From an uncultured Halioglobus sp. (GTDB taxonomy: Bacteria > Pseudomonadota > Gammaproteobacteria > Pseudomonadales > Halieaceae): a stretch of 10,062 nt of DNA. The notes beneath the pieces were generated by a model. That model saw nothing but the letters and a program-made list of their open reading frames with translations, was not told the DNA's origin and made no database searches. Location: NCBI GenBank assembly GCA_905480565.1, contig CAJQQW010000174.1, positions 1 to 10,062 of the forward strand, written 5' to 3'. The translations under genes and the position numbers were made by a program. Below are positions 7,249-10,062 of the stretch, one piece after another. Numbering within the stretch: the stretch's first letter is position 1; each line of letters opens with the position of its first letter.

Positions 7249-8046
7249 CTAACGGTTTCGGTACTGCGGCTGTCGCTTCTCAAAAAAAGACAGCGCAGCC
7301 TCCCCGGCGTCTTGTGTCAGGGCCAACAGGGACTGATGACGATCCTCCATTGCCATCGCCGCATCCAGGCTGGGAGCATCCACACTGAAATTGAGCGCCT
7401 CCTTGGTGAGACGCAGGCCCATCGGCGCCGTGAGCAACATGTCCTCGGCCAACAAGTGCGCTGCCGCTTCAAGCCCATCCCGCGGCACGACGTCTGAGAC
7501 CAAACTGACCGCCAGAGCACGAGGTGCATGTATAAAACGTCCCGTCATTAGCAGTTCGGACGCGACCGAAGCACCAACCAGGCGGGGCAAAAAATAACTG
7601 CTGCCCATATCACATCCAGTCAGGCCGATCTTGATATAGGCGGCGTTCATTCTCGCATCCTCCGCGGCAATGCGAACATCGGACGCCAGTGCCAGGCTGA
7701 ACCCTCCACCGCAGGCAGCTCCCTGGACTAAACTAATGATCGGCTGGGGACACTTGCGCATCGCCAAATAGATACGGGCAATCTCCCTCTGTACCGCCCA
7801 GATACTGTGTGGTGAACGCTCCATAGCTTCGAAGGCACCCTCGCCCATATCCAACCCTACGCAGAAATGTTTGCCTTTGGCTCTAAGCACCACAATCCGT
7901 ATTTCCTCACGCTGCCGCAATCCCTCGAAATACGACACCAGCGCGGCAACCAGTTCCTCGTTCAAGGCGTTACCCGTATCCGGCCGATTGAGGGTTACCC
8001 ACTCGACCTCGCCTCGCTGCTCCACATCCAGTACCCGATGCTCCAA
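7249..8046 (-). CDS. enoyl-CoA hydratase/isomerase (crotonase) family protein with atypical active site
   Basis: A 265-residue crotonase-fold protein, expected to act on a cytoplasmic acyl-CoA. The oxyanion-hole segments are present: H-F-C-V-G-L-D (60-66) and G-A-A-C-G-G-G-F (109-116). Where classical enoyl-CoA hydratases hold their two catalytic glutamates, this protein has Ser117 (G-G-G-F-S-L-A-L) and Tyr137 (A-A-Y-I-K-I-G-L). Instead it has G-C-D-M-G-S-S-Y-F-L-P-R (144-155), a motif I associate with a separate crotonase subgroup in which Asp146 may matter. Plain hydratase activity is therefore uncertain; isomerase, hydrolase or C-C cleaving roles are open. The start is TTG, supported by GGAGGAA 8 nt upstream. 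It is divergent from the carboxyltransferase gene across a gap holding a strong inverted repeat. Confidence 0.9.
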   Translation of the reverse strand: MEHRVLDVEQRGEVEWVTLNRPDTGNALNEELVAALVSYFEGLRQREEIRIVVLRAKGKHFCVGLDMGEGAFEAMERSPHSIWAVQREIARIYLAMRKCPQPIISLVQGAACGGGFSLALASDVRIAAEDARMNAAYIKIGLTGCDMGSSYFLPRLVGASVASELLMTGRFIHAPRALAVSLVSDVVPRDGLEAAAHLLAEDMLLTAPMGLRLTKEALNFSVDAPSLDAAMAMEDRHQSLLALTQDAGEAALSFFEKRQPQYRNR

Positions 8047-8054
8047 AATCAGTG

Positions 8055-8061
8055 TTCCTCC
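8055..8061 (-). promoter_or_regulatory. strong Shine-Dalgarno deciding the TTG start of the crotonase gene
   Basis: On the minus strand GGAGGAA lies 8 nt before TTG 8046. The frame is closed by TAA just upstream of this site and no ATG is available, so the TTG is the best start. Confidence 0.65.
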
Positions 8062-8066
8062 ATCTT

Positions 8067-8096
8067 ATGAGGCTGCGCTCAGCTCTCCAGCCTCAT
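8067..8096. promoter_or_regulatory. 9-bp perfect inverted repeat, candidate operator or leader hairpin
   Basis: ATGAGGCTG (8067-8075) and CAGCCTCAT (8088-8096) are exact reverse complements around a 12-nt centre. The arms are about two helical turns apart, which suits a dimeric regulator on one DNA face. If transcribed with the crotonase gene it would instead form a hairpin just upstream of that gene's ribosome site. No T-tract follows on either strand, so it is not an obvious terminator. Confidence 0.55.
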
Positions 8097-8130
8097 GATA
8101 CTATCGGTCTACTGTCTCATTGGACAGCGG

Positions 8131-8159
8131 TTGTGCTTGGAAAAATCATCCCGTATGTT
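8131..8159 (+). promoter_or_regulatory. possible sigma70-like promoter of the carboxyltransferase gene
   Basis: TTGTGC (8131-8136) and TATGTT (8154-8159) are separated by 17 nt. The matches to consensus are weak (three and four of six), but the position, about 30 nt before TTG 8196, is right. Confidence 0.3.
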
Positions 8160-8182
8160 CAGCCTGATGTCCACCAGCACCC

Positions 8183-8188
8183 GAGGAA
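8183..8188 (+). promoter_or_regulatory. ribosome binding site deciding the TTG start of the carboxyltransferase
   Basis: GAGGAA lies 7 nt before TTG 8196. The frame stays open upstream to 8052, but that extra stretch covers the inverted repeat and does not resemble the family's N-terminus. Confidence 0.6.
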
Positions 8189-8195
8189 CTATGTT

Positions 8196-9677
8196 TTGAG
8201 CACAAAAAAACAGGGCTGGGAAATCCTGGTCTCCGAGTTACGCGAGCGCACCTCTGCTGCGGAGAGCATGGGCGGGAATCAAAAGCTAGGCACGCAACAG
8301 GATAAGGGGCGATTGAACGCCCGACAACGCATCACCGCTCTGCTCGATCACGACAGTTTTAGTGAGTATGGTGCGCTGGCCGGAGGAAATCACCCCGGAG
8401 GCCAAACTCCACTCGCAGGAGACGGATTGGTTGGCGGCATCGGCCGCATTCAAGGACGCAGCGTTATATTATTCGCTGAGGACTTCACCGTTAAAGGCGG
8501 CTCGATAGGCCACCCCAATGCCGCTAAACGCGCCAGACTTGTGCGCCTGGCACTGGAGCAAAAACTGCCGCTGATCGTCATGCTCGACGGAGCCGGGGAG
8601 CGTGCAGACAATCAGAGCGAGCGCTACCCAAATAGCCCGAATGATCTACAGCTGGTGGCTGATCTAAAAGGGCAGGTACCCATTGTCGCAATGGTGCTGG
8701 GCACTTCTGCAGGTCACGGCGCGCTCGCCGGCATGTTTGCAGACCTGATCATAATGCGACGGGGCACAAGCCTTTTTTCTGCAGGCCCTCCACTCGTCAA
8801 GGCGGCTCTGGGCATCGACACTAGCCCGACAGCACTGGGCGATGCACGAATGCACACTCAGGAGAGCGGCCTCGCGCACAATCTGGGTGTTACAGAAGAG
8901 GAATGTTTTGCTATGACTCGGCATTTTCTCTCCCTCCTGCCTGCCCGTGCCGGTGCGACCCTGCCGGTGTCAGCGAACTCCCCCGCCGCCGCTCGCCGGA
9001 CGTTAAAAAATCTCGAGGAAATCATTCCACCACAGCCAAATATCGCCTACGACATGCGCGAGGTGGTACGCGAAGTAAGTGACAGCCAGAGCCTGTTTGA
9101 GCTGCAACCAGATTTTGGCAGTAGCATCATCACCGCACTTGCGCGTATAGGCGGCGTCCCCTGTATGTTGATCGCCAATCAGCCCTCCGTGCAAGCAGGA
9201 GCCATTACGCGCGAGGCAGCGGAAAAAGCAACTCATTTTATCGAGGTAGCGAACAGCTTCGGTTTGCCGCTCGTTAGTCTACTGGACAATCCTGGTGTAA
9301 TGCCAGGCCCCGAGGCAGAAAAGGCGGGTACACTCAAAGGTGCGGCGCAGATGTTCATGGCTCAGCGCCGTTACCGAGGGCTCAAGGTTGTCGCCACACT
9401 GCGAAAAGCGTTCGGGTTTGGCAGCTCCGTTATGGGCATGAACCCCTGGGATCAGCAGATTGTCAGTCTCGCCTTGCCTTGCGTGAGTCTGGGAGGCATT
9501 CCCGCTATTGGAGGTGCGACTGCAGCAAACGCAAGTGATGAAGAAACCGCTGGGATGCAATCGATACAATCCGGTGCCTGGGTGCCTGCGGACGCGATGG
9601 CGTTCGACAAGGTGATTGAACCCGGTGAACTGCGCAATGAGATCATCACTGCTCTGCAACTGAAAGTCGACCGATGA
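8196..9677 (+). CDS. acyl-CoA carboxylase carboxyltransferase (beta) subunit
   Basis: A 493-residue biotin-dependent carboxyltransferase of the propionyl-/methylcrotonyl-CoA carboxylase beta type. It would move a carboxyl group from biotin on a partner subunit to an acyl-CoA in the cytoplasm. Visible: the family N-terminus (G-R-L-N-A-R-Q-R-I), the first oxyanion segment G-G-S-I-G-H (101-106), M-L-D-G-A-G-E-R, the second-site segment G-T-S-A-G-H-G-A-L-A-G (169-179), and in the C-terminal half D-N-P-G-V-M-P-G (364-371) and R-K-A-F-G-F-G-S-S (403-411). The usual C-A-G-G-A and D-x-P-G-F-L-P-G motifs are altered, so this is a divergent clade with an open substrate. No biotin carboxylase or biotin carrier gene is in the window. 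The start is TTG 8196; a start at 8052 would add 48 residues unlike the family. Confidence 0.9.
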   Translation: MSTKKQGWEILVSELRERTSAAESMGGNQKLGTQQDKGRLNARQRITALLDHDSFSEYGALAGGNHPGGQTPLAGDGLVGGIGRIQGRSVILFAEDFTVKGGSIGHPNAAKRARLVRLALEQKLPLIVMLDGAGERADNQSERYPNSPNDLQLVADLKGQVPIVAMVLGTSAGHGALAGMFADLIIMRRGTSLFSAGPPLVKAALGIDTSPTALGDARMHTQESGLAHNLGVTEEECFAMTRHFLSLLPARAGATLPVSANSPAAARRTLKNLEEIIPPQPNIAYDMREVVREVSDSQSLFELQPDFGSSIITALARIGGVPCMLIANQPSVQAGAITREAAEKATHFIEVANSFGLPLVSLLDNPGVMPGPEAEKAGTLKGAAQMFMAQRRYRGLKVVATLRKAFGFGSSVMGMNPWDQQIVSLALPCVSLGGIPAIGGATAANASDEETAGMQSIQSGAWVPADAMAFDKVIEPGELRNEIITALQLKVDR

Positions 9678-9824
9678 AGCATTTTTTTGAGGCCGCTTAG
9701 TGACAGTTCTCGCCTATCGTGACACTATGTCGGCTGTTATACATCGCACCTGGAAACCACGTGATCTCAAAAATAAAAATCGCAGTCATGCATTGCGGGA
9801 ATTTTCGCCTACCTCGCAAGTACC

Positions 9825-10062
9825 ATGGCAACCGCCTCGGTAGTCACCGTTGAAAACTACGAGTACCCCATATCCGACCGCTTCGTAGCAACAGTGGTGG
9901 GCACACCCATCGAATACGAAGCCAAACTGCCATCAATACCTTTCGAGCAACGCAGCATAGACATATTTCCTGACCGGAAAACACCAGATGTCTTTTTTTA
10001 TGGCAAAGAACTGCTCTACTCAGTCGCTTTGCAGGACAACGAATCACCTCTAATATTTTTGA
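9825..10062 (+). CDS. N-terminal part of a probable alpha/beta-hydrolase-type protein, cut by window edge
   Basis: The frame from ATG 9825 stays open for 79 codons to the right edge. The sequence looks like real protein: V-A-T-V-V-G-T-P, I-F-P-D-R-K-T-P-D-V-F-F-Y and a final S-P-L-I-F-L, the last resembling the strand leading into the nucleophile or oxyanion loop of alpha/beta hydrolases. I recall this combination from poorly characterised gammaproteobacterial hydrolase-like proteins, but the decisive part lies outside the window. No ribosome site precedes this ATG. A signal-peptide-like stretch lies just upstream in two different frames (GTG 9761 and the 9777-9824 segment), so either the gene is frameshifted or the sequence has an indel. 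The ATG could then be internal, near the expected cleavage site. Confidence 0.5.
   Translation, partial: MATASVVTVENYEYPISDRFVATVVGTPIEYEAKLPSIPFEQRSIDIFPDRKTPDVFFYGKELLYSVALQDNESPLIFL

Noticed and set aside
8052..8195. Upstream extension of the carboxyltransferase frame from 8052
   Set aside because: It has no ribosome site, covers the intergenic inverted repeat, and encodes residues unlike the family's N-terminus; TTG 8196 has a well-placed GAGGAA.
9678..9760. T-run after the carboxyltransferase stop as a terminator, and a GTGACA repeat pair at 9700 and 9719
   Set aside because: No stem precedes the T-run, and the short direct repeat is within what chance would give.
1..10062. CRISPR arrays, tRNA/rRNA genes, insertion sequences, phage or defence genes
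   Set aside because: No regularly spaced repeats, RNA-gene signatures, transposase-like frames or terminal repeats were seen on either strand.

Overview
The window reads as a catabolic gene cluster from a Gram-negative bacterium, most likely a marine-type gammaproteobacterium. That placement is inferred from the gene content, Shine-Dalgarno-led genes, secreted-protein signals and moderately GC-rich coding. No rRNA, tRNA or marker gene is present to fix the taxonomy. Genes are densely packed, and no intergenic gap exceeds about 200 bp.

Layout. (1) A minus-strand operon runs from about 3837 to the left edge: a zinc-type medium-chain dehydrogenase, a classical SDR, and a nearly complete secreted DUF3604 protein. 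The DUF3604 GTG start overlaps the SDR stop by 4 nt; its C-terminus is cut by the window edge. (2) Divergent from it on the plus strand are a 3-ketosteroid dehydrogenase-like flavoprotein (4002-5696) and, 22 nt later, a KshA-type Rieske oxygenase ending at 6759. (3) A minus-strand pair follows: a crotonase-fold protein (8046-7249) and a small basic conserved-looking protein (7158-6952). (4) Divergent from the crotonase is a plus-strand acyl-CoA carboxylase carboxyltransferase (8196-9677). (5) At the right edge lies the start of a further plus-strand gene, possibly a secreted alpha/beta-hydrolase-type protein, whose signal peptide seems to be encoded out of frame.

How they fit together. The KstD-like and KshA-like pair is the strongest signal. 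In known steroid degraders, Delta1-dehydrogenation plus 9alpha-hydroxylation of a 3-ketosteroid opens ring B. The two dehydrogenases across the divergent promoter would suit oxidation of hydroxyl groups on a steroid or similar polycyclic substrate. The crotonase and carboxyltransferase would suit CoA-ester steps later in side-chain or ring degradation. These substrate assignments are inference. The KshB reductase, the biotin carboxylase subunit and any regulator are not in the window.

Oddities worth a look: a crotonase lacking both classical catalytic glutamates, an MDR lacking the structural-zinc cysteines, frequent TTG/GTG starts, two inverted repeats in divergent intergenic regions that look like operators, and the apparent frameshift at 9761-9825. 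I found no CRISPR array, transposon, prophage, RNA gene or clearly new type of system.
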